The position numbers were made by a program, and so were the translations under genes. A stretch of DNA of 64,000 nt, from NCBI RefSeq assembly GCF_014837175.1, contig NZ_JACYFR010000003.1:765249-829248 (forward strand). Reading direction: 5' to 3'. This DNA is from Cellulomonas sp. JH27-2. GTDB lineage: Bacteria > Actinomycetota > Actinomycetes > Actinomycetales > Cellulomonadaceae. Each line of letters starts with the position of its first letter. The first letter of the stretch is position 1. Below the pieces are notes generated by a model that saw nothing but the letters and a program-made list of their open reading frames with translations, did no database searches and was not told the DNA's origin. Positions 49,903-59,775 of this stretch are shown in pieces.

Positions 49903-52179
49903 ATGAAGTTCACCGACGGTTACTGGCTCCCCGCACCGGGGGTGCAGATCCTGCGCCCGGCTGACGTCGTGGACGTGCGCGCCGACGACGACACGCTCAC
50001 CGTGTGGTCGTCGACGGCACCCGTCACGACGCGCGGCGACACGCTCAACCGCCCGCTCGTCACCGTGACGTTCACGTCGCCCATGGAAGACGTCATCGGC
50101 GTCCGCATCGAGCACTTCCAGGGCGGTGTCGACCCCGGCCCGCACTTCGAGCTCGCGTCGTCGTCGCCGGACGTCAAGGTCGAGGTCGACGCGGGGAGCG
50201 CCACCGCGTCGCTGCACTCCGGCTCGCTGACGGCGACCGTCCGCACGAGCGGCCCGTGGGGCGTCGACCTCACGGCGGCCGGCCGGTCGCTGACCTCGTC
50301 GTCGGCCCGCAGCATCGGCATCATCACGGACGGCGACGGGCGCTCGTACGTGCACGAGCAGCTCGGCCTCGGGGTGCGCGAGCACGTGTACGGCCTGGGG
50401 GAGCGGTTCGGCGCGTTCGTCAAGAACGGGCAGTCCGTCGACATCTGGAACGCCGACGGCGGGACGTCGTCCGAGCAGGCCTACAAGAACGTGCCGTTCT
50501 ACCTGTCGGACGCGGGCTACGGCGTGTTCGTCGACCACCCCGGGCACGTCTCGTTCGAGGTCGGCTCGGAGGCGGTCTCGCGCACCCAGTTCTCGGTCGA
50601 GGGGCAGGTGCTGCAGTACTACGTCATCCACGGGCCGACGCCGAAGGACGTCCTGCGTCGCTACACCGCGATGACCGGCCGCCCGGCACGGCTGCCGGCG
50701 TGGTCGTACGGCCTGTGGCTGTCGACGTCGTTCACGACGAGCTACGACGAGGACACCGTGATGTCCTTCGTCGACGGCATGGCCGAGCGCGGGCTGCCGC
50801 TGTCGGTCTTCCACTTCGACTGCTTCTGGATGCGGGCGTTCCACTGGAGCGACTTCGTCTGGGACCCGGCGACGTTCCCGGACCCGGAGGGGCTGCTCCA
50901 GCGCCTGCACGCCAAGGGCCTGAAGGTCTGCGTGTGGATCAACCCGTACATCGCGCAGCGGTCCGTGCTGTTCGAGGAGGGCAAGGCCGCCGGCTACCTG
51001 GTGACGCGCGCCGACGGGTCGGTGTGGCAGACCGACCAGTGGCAGGCGGGCATGGGCCTGGTCGACTTCACCAACCCCGACGCGGCGGCGTGGTTCGCCG
51101 GGCACCTGCGCCGGCTGCTCGGCCAGGGCGTCGACGCGTTCAAGACCGACTTCGGCGAGCGCATCCCCACCGACGTCGTCTGGCACGACGGCTCCGACCC
51201 GGAGCGGATGCACAACTACTACACGCACCTCTACAACCGCTGCGTGTTCGACCTGCTCACCGCCGAGCGCGGCGAGGGCGAGGCCGTGCTGTTCGCCCGC
51301 TCGGCCACGGCCGGCGGCCAGCAGTTCCCGGTGCACTGGGGTGGCGACTGCGAGTCGACGTTCGTGTCGATGGCGGAGTCGCTGCGCGGCGGACTGTCGC
51401 TCGCGTCGTCGGGCTTCGGCTTCTGGTCGCACGACATCGGCGGGTTCGAGGGCACGCCGGACCCGGCGGTGTTCAAGCGCTGGCTGGCATTCGGCCTGCT
51501 GTCGTCGCACAGCCGCCTGCACGGCTCGGACTCCTACCGGGTGCCGTGGGCGTTCGACGACGAGGCCGTCGACGTGACGCGCCGCTTCACGCACCTGAAG
51601 AACCAGCTCATGCCGTACATCGCCCGGCTGGGTCTCGAGGCGCACACCGACGGCATCCCCGTGATGCGTCCCATGGTGCTGGAGTTCCCCGACGACCCGG
51701 CCGCGGCCACCGTCGACACCCAGTACATGCTCGGCCCCGACCTGCTGGTCGCGCCGGTCTTCACGGCCGGCGGCGAGGTCGACGTGTACCTGCCGGCGGG
51801 CACGTGGACGTCGTTGCTGACGGGCGAGGAGGTCGAGGGGTCGCGCTGGGTGCGCGAGCGGCACGGCTTCGACTCGCTGCCGCTGTACGTGTGCTCCGGG
51901 GCGGTGCTCCCGTTCGGTGCGCAGGTGGACCGGCCCGACTACGCGTGGGCCGACGGCGTCACGCTGCGGCTGTACCGGTTCGGGGACGGCGCGAGCACGC
52001 GGGTCGTCGTCCCCGCACTCGACGGTGGCGAGGGCGCGACGTTCGACGTGCAGCGACGTGGCGGCCAGCTGCGGGTCCGGGCGCGTGGCGCACGAGGGGC
52101 GTGGACGGTCAGCGTCGAGCCGAGCGGACCGTCGGTGACCGTCGAGGACGGCAGCGAGGACGTCACGCTCGACCTCTGA
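49903..52179 (+). CDS. GH31 alpha-xylosidase (YicI-like)
   Basis: 758 residues, no signal peptide. N-terminal beta domain with YGLGERFG, then the GH31 barrel. The nucleophile is D416 (FKTDFGERIP) and the acid/base D482 (HWGGDCESTF), which are also the numbers of the catalytic residues in E. coli YicI. SFTTSYDEDTVMSFVDGM and FHFDCFWM are alpha-xylosidase-type loops. YicI-type enzymes release alpha-1,6-linked xylose from xyloglucan oligosaccharides such as isoprimeverose. Preceded by a GGCGGCACG stretch rather than a strong ribosome site, so coupled to GH42. Confidence 0.9.
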   Translation: MKFTDGYWLPAPGVQILRPADVVDVRADDDTLTVWSSTAPVTTRGDTLNRPLVTVTFTSPMEDVIGVRIEHFQGGVDPGPHFELASSSPDVKVEVDAGSATASLHSGSLTATVRTSGPWGVDLTAAGRSLTSSSARSIGIITDGDGRSYVHEQLGLGVREHVYGLGERFGAFVKNGQSVDIWNADGGTSSEQAYKNVPFYLSDAGYGVFVDHPGHVSFEVGSEAVSRTQFSVEGQVLQYYVIHGPTPKDVLRRYTAMTGRPARLPAWSYGLWLSTSFTTSYDEDTVMSFVDGMAERGLPLSVFHFDCFWMRAFHWSDFVWDPATFPDPEGLLQRLHAKGLKVCVWINPYIAQRSVLFEEGKAAGYLVTRADGSVWQTDQWQAGMGLVDFTNPDAAAWFAGHLRRLLGQGVDAFKTDFGERIPTDVVWHDGSDPERMHNYYTHLYNRCVFDLLTAERGEGEAVLFARSATAGGQQFPVHWGGDCESTFVSMAESLRGGLSLASSGFGFWSHDIGGFEGTPDPAVFKRWLAFGLLSSHSRLHGSDSYRVPWAFDDEAVDVTRRFTHLKNQLMPYIARLGLEAHTDGIPVMRPMVLEFPDDPAAATVDTQYMLGPDLLVAPVFTAGGEVDVYLPAGTWTSLLTGEEVEGSRWVRERHGFDSLPLYVCSGAVLPFGAQVDRPDYAWADGVTLRLYRFGDGASTRVVVPALDGGEGATFDVQRRGGQLRVRARGARGAWTVSVEPSGPSVTVEDGSEDVTLDL

Positions 52180-52191
52180 GGCACCGAGCGC

Positions 52192-52219
52192 GCCCGGCCA
52201 CCCCCCACGGTGGTCGGGC
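52192..52219 (+). terminator. Stem-loop after GH31
   Basis: 11-bp stem GCCCGGCCACC / GGTGGTCGGGC with one G-T pair and a 6-base loop, 13 bases after the GH31 stop. It separates GH31 from the separately promoted GH1 gene. Confidence 0.65.
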
Positions 52220-52247
52220 CCTGGCTCGGGCGCGTTCTCGCCGGCGG

Positions 52248-52289
52248 TTGCGGGAGCGTTTCCACGGCAGGTATCGTATCGTTTCGATC
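52248..52289 (+). promoter_or_regulatory. Promoter and LacI-type operator of GH1
   Basis: TTGCGG (52248-52253), 18 bases, TATCGT (52272-52277). The operator ATCGTATCGTTTCGAT (52273-52288) matches the GH3 operator at 14 of 16 positions and overlaps the -10, so binding would block polymerase. Confidence 0.65.
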
Positions 52290-52361
52290 TGCTTCGACCG
52301 GTGCCGCCCGACGACGGGCCAGAGCCACCGAGCCGGAGCGCAAGACCCAACCGGAGGATCC

Positions 52362-53810
<1,449 letters not shown>

Positions 53811-53825
53811 CTCCTCGCACCACCC

Positions 53826-53873
53826 CAGCGTCCGAGCAGCTGGTCGTGATAGCGACCAGTTGCTCGGACGCTG
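53826..53873. terminator. Long stem-loop after GH1
   Basis: A 21-bp inverted repeat beginning CAGCGTCCGAGCAGCTGGTC and ending GACCAGTTGCTCGGACGCTG, with one G-T pair and a 6-base loop TGATAG. It starts 15 bases after the GH1 stop. No T-run. Confidence 0.75.
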
Positions 53874-53897
53874 TCGTGCGTGGGGGAGGATGAGGGC

Positions 53898-54203
53898 ATG
53901 CCCAGCGGTCGTCGGTCCTCCAAGCGGCCGTACGCGCAGGAGGTGCGGCCGCTCGACGTCGACCTCGCCACCGGTGGGCGGCGCAACGAGACGGCCGACG
54001 ACGGCGAGTGGGTCGTCCAGCGCGTGCGCGGCTCGGACCGGACCTTCCGGTGCCCGGGCTGCGACCAGGAGCTGGTGCCGGGGACGGCGCACGTCGTCGC
54101 GTGGCGGTCCGACGGGCTGTTCGGCGAGGCTCTCGACGACCGCCGGCACTGGCACACGTCCTGCTGGCAGGCGCGCGGCAGGCGCGGGCCGACGAGGCGC
54201 TAG
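53898..54203 (+). CDS. Small zinc-ribbon-like conserved actinobacterial protein
   Basis: 101 residues. The core has FRCPGCDQELVPGTAHVVAW and RRHWHTSCW, giving C, C, H and C ligands for a likely zinc site. Related actinobacterial proteins are often labelled ATP/GTP-binding, but no P-loop is present here. Basic termini suggest nucleic acid contact. ATG chosen with GGGGGAGGA upstream; an in-frame GTG at 53880 would overlap that site. Confidence 0.65.
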   Translation: MPSGRRSSKRPYAQEVRPLDVDLATGGRRNETADDGEWVVQRVRGSDRTFRCPGCDQELVPGTAHVVAWRSDGLFGEALDDRRHWHTSCWQARGRRGPTRR

Positions 54204-54213
54204 CGTGGTCGGC

Positions 54214-55050
54214 GTGAGCGATGGTGCCCCCTGGCCGACGAGGCCACCGCGGCTGGTCGCCACCGACCTCGACAACACCCTGCTCGGCCCGGACGGCGAG
54301 ATCGCGCCGAGGACGCAGCGCGCGCTGCGAGCCGCCGCCGGCGCGGGGATCCTGGTCGTCTTCGTCTCGGCCCGGCCGCTGCGCCGGTTGCGCGAGCTGT
54401 CCGCCCACGTCGCGGGGCACGGCGTGGCGATCTGCTCCAACGGGGCCGCGGTGCTCGACGTCGGCGCGGACGTGGTCGTCGCGGAGCAGGGGATGGCACC
54501 GGACGTCGTCGTCCGCGTGGTGACCCTCCTGCGCGACGCGTGGGGTGCCGACCAGGTCCACTTCGCCGCGGAGCACGCGGGCGGGTTCGACAAGGAGGCC
54601 GGGTTCACCGACTCGTACGTCGTCCCGACGGGGAGCCGGACCGCGGACCGGATCGAGGAGGTCCTGACGGACTCGACCCTCAAGCTCCTGGTCCGCACGT
54701 CGGGCCCGTGGGACCACACGTTCCCCGCGCGCGTCGCGCGAGTGATCGGCGACGAGGCGCTCGTCGCCGACTCCGGCGCGCCGGGCCTGGGCGAGATCTC
54801 CGCCGCCGGCGTCACCAAGGCCGTCACGCTCGAACGGTGGGCGGCCGACCGCGGCATCGGCCCCGACGACGTCTGGGCCTGCGGCGACGCCCCCAACGAC
54901 CTGCCCATGCTCACCTGGGCCGGCACGTCGTTCGCCGTCGCGAACGCGTTCCCCGAGGTGCTCGCCGCCGCGACCCACACGTGCCCGTCCAACGCGGACG
55001 ACGGCGTCGCCCAGGTCCTCGAGCACGCGATCTCCCTGACCACCCCCTGA
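54214..55050 (+). CDS. HAD-superfamily (Cof-type, IIB) phosphatase
   Basis: 278 residues. Motif I is DLDNTLLGPDG (first Asp nucleophile), motif II VFVSARPL, the cap domain at about 85-190, motif III lysine in ITKA-like VTKAVTLERWA, and motif IV ACGDAPNDLPML. Dephosphorylates sugar phosphates or flavin nucleotides in other members; substrate here unknown. GTG start 10 bases after the preceding gene. Confidence 0.85.
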   Translation: MSDGAPWPTRPPRLVATDLDNTLLGPDGEIAPRTQRALRAAAGAGILVVFVSARPLRRLRELSAHVAGHGVAICSNGAAVLDVGADVVVAEQGMAPDVVVRVVTLLRDAWGADQVHFAAEHAGGFDKEAGFTDSYVVPTGSRTADRIEEVLTDSTLKLLVRTSGPWDHTFPARVARVIGDEALVADSGAPGLGEISAAGVTKAVTLERWAADRGIGPDDVWACGDAPNDLPMLTWAGTSFAVANAFPEVLAAATHTCPSNADDGVAQVLEHAISLTTP

Positions 55051-55058
55051 CCCGACAG

Positions 55059-55128
55059 CCGAGACAGGCGTCTGTGGGTGAGGCAGACCCCTGCAGACGC
55101 CGGTCTCACCCGTACAGGTCTGTCTCGG
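55059..55128. other. Nested inverted repeats with possible pseudoknot
   Basis: The outer arms CCGAGACAG (55059-55067) and CTGTCTCGG (55120-55128) enclose GGCGTCTG (55067-55074) with CAGACGCC (55094-55101), and GGGTGAG (55076-55082) with CTCACCC (55105-55111). The inner two pairs cross, which in RNA would be a pseudoknot if both form. It follows the HAD stop by eight bases, so it may be a terminator or a structured untranslated region. Confidence 0.5.
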
Positions 55129-55169
55129 TCCGCGGGGCGCAGCCGACGGGCGCCGATAGGCTCGAGGTG

Positions 55170-56042
55170 ATGAGCACCTCCACGGCCGACGAGGCATCGA
55201 CCCCCATCCGCTCCCTGACCGTCCTGCCCGCGTACCGCGAGGACGTCGAGCTGCACACCGCCGACGGCCTCACGCTCGTCGGCGAGCTGGCGCTCCCGGC
55301 CGACGTCGACGGCACGCCGCGCACGCCGGCCGCGACCCTCGTCACGCTGCACCCGCTGCCCACGCACGGCGGCTACATGGACTCGCACGTCTACCGCAAG
55401 GCGTCGTGGCGGCTGCCCGCGCTCGCGGACCTGGCGGTGCTGCGGTTCAACACGCGTGGCACGTCCAGTCCGCGGGGTACCAGCGAGGGCGCGTTCGACG
55501 AGGGCGTCGGCGAGCGGTTCGACGTGGCCGCCGCGATCGAGCTCGCGGAGTTCCGGGACCTGCCTCGACGGTGGCTCGTCGGCTGGTCCTTCGGCACCGA
55601 GCTGACGCTGATGCACGGGCGCGACCCGTCGATCGAGGGTGCGATCCTGCTGTCGCCGCCGCTGCACCGCGCCACCGACGCCGACCTCGACGCGTGGGCG
55701 GCGTTCGGCAAGCCGCTCGTCGTGCTCGTCCCCGAGCTCGACGACTACCTGCGGCCCGACGAGGCGCGGCGTCGCTTCGCGCGCGTCCCGCAGGCCGAGG
55801 TGATCGGCGTCGACGGCGCCAAGCACCTGTGGGTGGGGGAGCCCGCGGTGCGGCGCGTCCTCGACGAGATCGTCGCGCACGTCCTGCCGGGCCACGCGCC
55901 CCTGCCGACGACGTGGGAGGGGCCGAGCGAGACCGCGGTGGGCGTGCTGACCCCGGCGGTAGCCGCGGCTTCGGGCGGCGGTCCGAACGGTCCGCTCGAC
56001 GAGCTTCTCGACGAACGCGGCGACGCCCAGGAGGACGCATGA
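55170..56042 (+). CDS. Alpha/beta hydrolase (dienelactone-hydrolase/YqiA-like)
   Basis: 290 residues. LHPLPTHGGYMDSHVYRK gives the oxyanion region, the nucleophile elbow is GWSFGTE (Ser), and the catalytic histidine is likely in DGAKHLWVGEP. Acts on small ester or amide substrates; no substrate can be assigned. Cytoplasmic. Overlaps the following hydrolase by ATGA, so the two are co-expressed. Confidence 0.8.
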   Translation: MSTSTADEASTPIRSLTVLPAYREDVELHTADGLTLVGELALPADVDGTPRTPAATLVTLHPLPTHGGYMDSHVYRKASWRLPALADLAVLRFNTRGTSSPRGTSEGAFDEGVGERFDVAAAIELAEFRDLPRRWLVGWSFGTELTLMHGRDPSIEGAILLSPPLHRATDADLDAWAAFGKPLVVLVPELDDYLRPDEARRRFARVPQAEVIGVDGAKHLWVGEPAVRRVLDEIVAHVLPGHAPLPTTWEGPSETAVGVLTPAVAAASGGGPNGPLDELLDERGDAQEDA

Positions 56043-56818
56043 CCCTGCACGTGTTCCGCGAGGGGGAGGGCGTCCCCCTGGTCCTGCTGCACGGCTTCCC
56101 GCTCGACCACCGCATGTGGCTCGCGGTGGCCGCGGGCCTGCCGGGCGACCACCCCGTGCTGGCGATGGACCTGCCGGGGACGCCCGGGTACGCCGACGAC
56201 CTCCCGGAGCCGTCGATCGAGGCGTCGGCGGACGCTGTCGCGACCGCGATGGCCGAGGCCGGGATCGGGCGCGCGGTCGTCGCCGGCATGTCGATGGGCG
56301 GCTACGTCGCGCTGGCACTCACGGAGCGCCACCCCGATCTCGTCGCAGCGCTCGCCCTGGTGGACACCAAGTCCACGGCGGACGCCCCGGAGGCGCGCGC
56401 CAACCGGCTGCGCATCGCGGACGAGGCCGAGCGGGGCGACACCGTCGCTCCGGTGCGGCCGATGTCGGGCACGCTCGTCGGCGCGACCACCCGCGCCACG
56501 CGGCCCGCGGTCGGGGCGCAGATCGCCGAGTGGATCGAGGACCAGGTCCCGGCCGGCATCGCCTGGTCGCAGCGGGCGATGGCCGCCCGCCCCGACCGCG
56601 GCGACGTGCTGGCACGGTTCACCGGCCCGGTGACGGTCGTCGTGGGCGACGAGGACGAGCTCACGCCGCCCGCGGGCGCCGAGCAGCTGGCGGCGCTGGC
56701 CCACGCCCGGCTCGTCGTCGTGCCGCACGCCGGGCACATGGCCGCCATCGAGCAGCCGGACGACGTCGCCGCGGCCCTCGCCGACCTCGTCCAGCGCGCG
56801 GAGTCGCAGCCTTCCTGA
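56039..56818 (+). CDS. Alpha/beta fold hydrolase
   Basis: 259 residues. HG oxyanion motif LLHGFPLDHRMW, nucleophile elbow AGMSMGGYVALAL, acid VGDEDELTPP and catalytic His in VPHAGHMAAIEQP, a complete Ser-Asp-His triad. Similar to RsbQ/3-oxoadipate enol-lactonase-like proteins; substrate not assigned. Converges with the following gene, nine bases apart. Confidence 0.85.
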   Translation: MTLHVFREGEGVPLVLLHGFPLDHRMWLAVAAGLPGDHPVLAMDLPGTPGYADDLPEPSIEASADAVATAMAEAGIGRAVVAGMSMGGYVALALTERHPDLVAALALVDTKSTADAPEARANRLRIADEAERGDTVAPVRPMSGTLVGATTRATRPAVGAQIAEWIEDQVPAGIAWSQRAMAARPDRGDVLARFTGPVTVVVGDEDELTPPAGAEQLAALAHARLVVVPHAGHMAAIEQPDDVAAALADLVQRAESQPS

Positions 56819-56827
56819 CGGGGGCCG

Positions 56828-57283
56828 TCAGCCGCGCAGCACGCGGTCCAGCGCGTCGTGCAGGTCGAGCGACTCGCCGTCGCGCCCACCCTTGCCGAGG
56901 ACCAGCGGCGGGTCCGACGGCTCGGGTTCCACGCCACGCCAGCGCGCCGCGAGGCTCGGGTGCGTGCGCAGCACGTAGAAGTTGCCGTCGACGTCCACCC
57001 CGACGCTCTCGTCGACCCGCAGGTACCAGCCGGTCAGCGGTGTCCGGTACCGCGCGCGACCGTCCGACGACCGCGCACGCAACGGCTGCGCAGGCGGACC
57101 GCCCGCCGTCGCGCGTGCGACGAACTCGGCGATCATGACGCGTGCCTGGGCCGACTCGGCCTGCTGCCGCCGTGCGAGCGCGTCGGCGTGGGCGGCGGCC
57201 GCCTCGCGCCGCTGCTCGCGCCACGCGGCCGCCTCGTCACCCGGCGTGCTCGAACCCGGTGTGCTCGAACCTGGCGTGGTCAT
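56828..57283 (-). CDS. Conserved hypothetical protein
   Basis: 151 residues. Begins with Thr-Pro-Gly-Ser-Ser repeats, then an Ala/Arg/Gln-rich helix (about 18-60) and a C-terminal domain with GWYLRVDESVGVDVDGNFYVL. No known family recognised. Lies downstream of the Scy-like gene on the same strand after 37 bases and may be in its operon. Confidence 0.6.
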   Translation of the reverse strand: MTTPGSSTPGSSTPGDEAAAWREQRREAAAAHADALARRQQAESAQARVMIAEFVARATAGGPPAQPLRARSSDGRARYRTPLTGWYLRVDESVGVDVDGNFYVLRTHPSLAARWRGVEPEPSDPPLVLGKGGRDGESLDLHDALDRVLRG

Positions 57284-57320
57284 GACATCTCGACGACGGG
57301 TCGGCCGGGTCCGGTGCCGC

Positions 57321-59576
57321 TCAGCGGGCCGACGCGGGCTCGCCGTCGCGTGCGTCCGCGTCGCCCGCCTCGGGAGCAGCGGACGCGGACGTGTCCTCGT
57401 CCGCCTCGGGGGCAGCATCGGTCGACGCCTCGGTGGGCTCGACGTCGGCGGCGTTCGAGTCGGCAGCCCCCTCCGCACCCGTGGCCTGCTCGCCCTGGCC
57501 GACGTCCTCCTGCGCGACCTCGTCCTGCGCCGGCTCGTCCTGCGCCGGCTCGTCCTTCGGCGCCTGCTTCGGGTCGTCGTCCTTGGGTGCCTCGTCCTTG
57601 GCCGCCGCGGCAGCCGCGGAGACGGGCGCAGGACGCGCCTTCGTCGTGCGGCCCTTCGCCGCGGGCTTCGCGGCCGGGCGGGCGGGCGGGGTGGCGTCCT
57701 TCTCCTGCTCCTTGTTGAACGCGGCCTCGGCACGACGCGCACGCTCCAGGGCGGCGCGGTCCGGGTCGTGGCCCAGGAGGTTGCGGAGCTCGTCGAGGTA
57801 GGTCGTGATCGACTCGCGCTGCCGGTTGAGGTCCTCGACCTGCCGGGTCGCGGTGGTGCGCTCGCGCTCGGACTCGGTCATGGCGTCGGAGATCTGCTTC
57901 TCGGCGTGCTCGCGCGCCTCGGCGACCACGCGGTCGGCGTTGCGGCGCGCGTTGGACAGCAGGTCCTTGGCCTGGGCCTCGGCGTCGACGCGAACCTTCT
58001 CGGCCTGCGCGAGCGCCTTGGTCACGCGCTCCTCGGCCTCGGCGGCGTGCGCCTCGGCGTCCTGCACCAGGCGCTCGGTCTCGGCGCGGGCGGTCTCGTG
58101 GCGCTCGGCGTCCTCGCGCTCGGACTGCTCGCGCCGCGACGCGATCGACAGGTCGGCGTCGGACAGGCGGCGCTCGGCCTCCGCGACCAGCTCGTCCGCG
58201 CGAGCCTTGGCGTTGGCGACGTTCTCGCTGGCCGCTCGACGAGCCTCCGTGAGCACGCGCTCCGCGTCCAGGCGCGTGCGCTCGGCGAGCTCGCGCGTCT
58301 CACGGTCGGTCGTCGCGCGCAGCTCGGCGGCCTCGCGGTCGGTCGTCTCGCGCAGCTCGGTCGTCTCGCGCTCGGTGACCGTGCGGAGGTGGTCGGCCTC
58401 GTGACCCGTGCGCTCGCGCAGCTCGGTCGTCTCGCGGTCCGCGGTCGCACGGACGTCGGCCGCGTACTGCTCGGCCTCGGTGCGCATGGCGGTGACGGTC
58501 GCCTCCGCGTCGGATCGGGCGGCGGCGAGCTCGTCGGCCGTGGTCGCGCGGAGCTCACCGGTCTCGCGGTCCGCGGTGGCACGCACGAAGCCGGCGTACT
58601 GCTCGGCCTCCGTGCGCAGCGCGGCCACCTCGGCGGCGACGCGCTGCTGGAGCGCGGCGACGTCGCGCTCGGCGTTGGCCCGGGTCGTGTCGGCGAACTC
58701 CTGCGCGGACGCGCGCAGCGACGTCGTCTCCTGCGCCGCCTGCTGGCGGGCGGCGTCGATCTCGAGCGCGGCCTGCCGACGAAGCTCGGCGACCTCCCGC
58801 TCGGCGTCGGCGCGCAGCGTCGCGGCGTCGGCCTCGGTCTGCTGCCGCAGCGCCGTCGTGTCGGCATCCGCCTGCTGGCGCAGGTCCTGGTCGTACCGCT
58901 CGGCGGCCTCGCGCTGGGCCGTGGTCTCGGCCTCCGCGCGGTTGCGCAGCTCGCTCGCGGTGCGCTCGGTCGCGACGCGCAGCTGTGTGGCCTCGTGCTC
59001 GACGCTGGCCCGCAGGGTGCCGAGCTCGCGCTCGAGCGACGAGCGGCGCTCGCTCTCCTCGGTCGTGATCGCCGACTGGATGCGGGCCGCCTCGCGCTCG
59101 GCCGACCCGACGAGCTCCTCCGCGCGGCGCTGGGCGGCAGCGGTGTTGCTCTCCGCCTCGGTCGCGGCGGTCGTGCGGACCTCGTCGGCCTCGCGGCGCG
59201 CGGTCGCGATGAGCTCGGCGACCTCGTTCTCCGCGCGCGCACGCAGCTGCCCGGCCGACAGCTTGGCGCGGGCCAGCGAGTCCGCCGCCTGCGCGTTCGC
59301 CTGCGAGACGACGTCGGACGACTGCTCCTCGGCCGAGCGCAGCAGCTGCTCGATGCGCGACCCCAGGCCCGAGTACGTCGGCCGCTCGGCCTCACGCAGC
59401 TGGCGGTGCGCCTCGGACAGCTCGCCGGCGGCCTGCATCGCCTTGGTGTCGAGCGCCTCGACCTGCTGCCGCGTCTCCGCGAGCGCGCTCTCCAGGGCAG
59501 AGATCCGCGCATCGACCGCTTCACGCTCGTAACCGCGGAAGTTGACGACAGGGAACGTGGGCCGGGCTTCGGGCAC
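57321..59576 (-). CDS. Scy/DivIVA-like long coiled-coil cytoskeletal protein
   Basis: 751 residues. The N terminus FPVVNFRGYEREAVDARI resembles the DivIVA-type targeting motif of Scy and FilP in actinobacteria. Residues about 20-620 form an almost unbroken coiled coil rich in Ala, Glu, Arg and Thr with recurrent phrases such as RATADRETTELRE. The tail (about 625-751) is disordered, Lys/Pro/Ala, then acidic. Predicted to assemble filaments at poles or septa that organise growth. GTG start after GGAGGA. Transcribed divergently from the 59776 cluster. Confidence 0.75.
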   Translation of the reverse strand: MPEARPTFPVVNFRGYEREAVDARISALESALAETRQQVEALDTKAMQAAGELSEAHRQLREAERPTYSGLGSRIEQLLRSAEEQSSDVVSQANAQAADSLARAKLSAGQLRARAENEVAELIATARREADEVRTTAATEAESNTAAAQRRAEELVGSAEREAARIQSAITTEESERRSSLERELGTLRASVEHEATQLRVATERTASELRNRAEAETTAQREAAERYDQDLRQQADADTTALRQQTEADAATLRADAEREVAELRRQAALEIDAARQQAAQETTSLRASAQEFADTTRANAERDVAALQQRVAAEVAALRTEAEQYAGFVRATADRETGELRATTADELAAARSDAEATVTAMRTEAEQYAADVRATADRETTELRERTGHEADHLRTVTERETTELRETTDREAAELRATTDRETRELAERTRLDAERVLTEARRAASENVANAKARADELVAEAERRLSDADLSIASRREQSEREDAERHETARAETERLVQDAEAHAAEAEERVTKALAQAEKVRVDAEAQAKDLLSNARRNADRVVAEAREHAEKQISDAMTESERERTTATRQVEDLNRQRESITTYLDELRNLLGHDPDRAALERARRAEAAFNKEQEKDATPPARPAAKPAAKGRTTKARPAPVSAAAAAAKDEAPKDDDPKQAPKDEPAQDEPAQDEVAQEDVGQGEQATGAEGAADSNAADVEPTEASTDAAPEADEDTSASAAPEAGDADARDGEPASAR

Positions 59577-59775
59577 GAGTGGGTCCTCCAGTGCGGGTGG
59601 CTCCGCGCGGGCGACCTCGGGCGAGGGGCACGTCGCGAGTTCGGAGCCGCGAAAAGGATACGCGGTCGGCCTACGGGTCGGTCCAGGACCTGGGGCCCCG
59701 CGTCCCGGACGTCCCGGTTCGGGTTCCGGCGCCGCCTCTGCCTATCCTGGGGTTCTCGTCCCGAGAGGATCCTGC

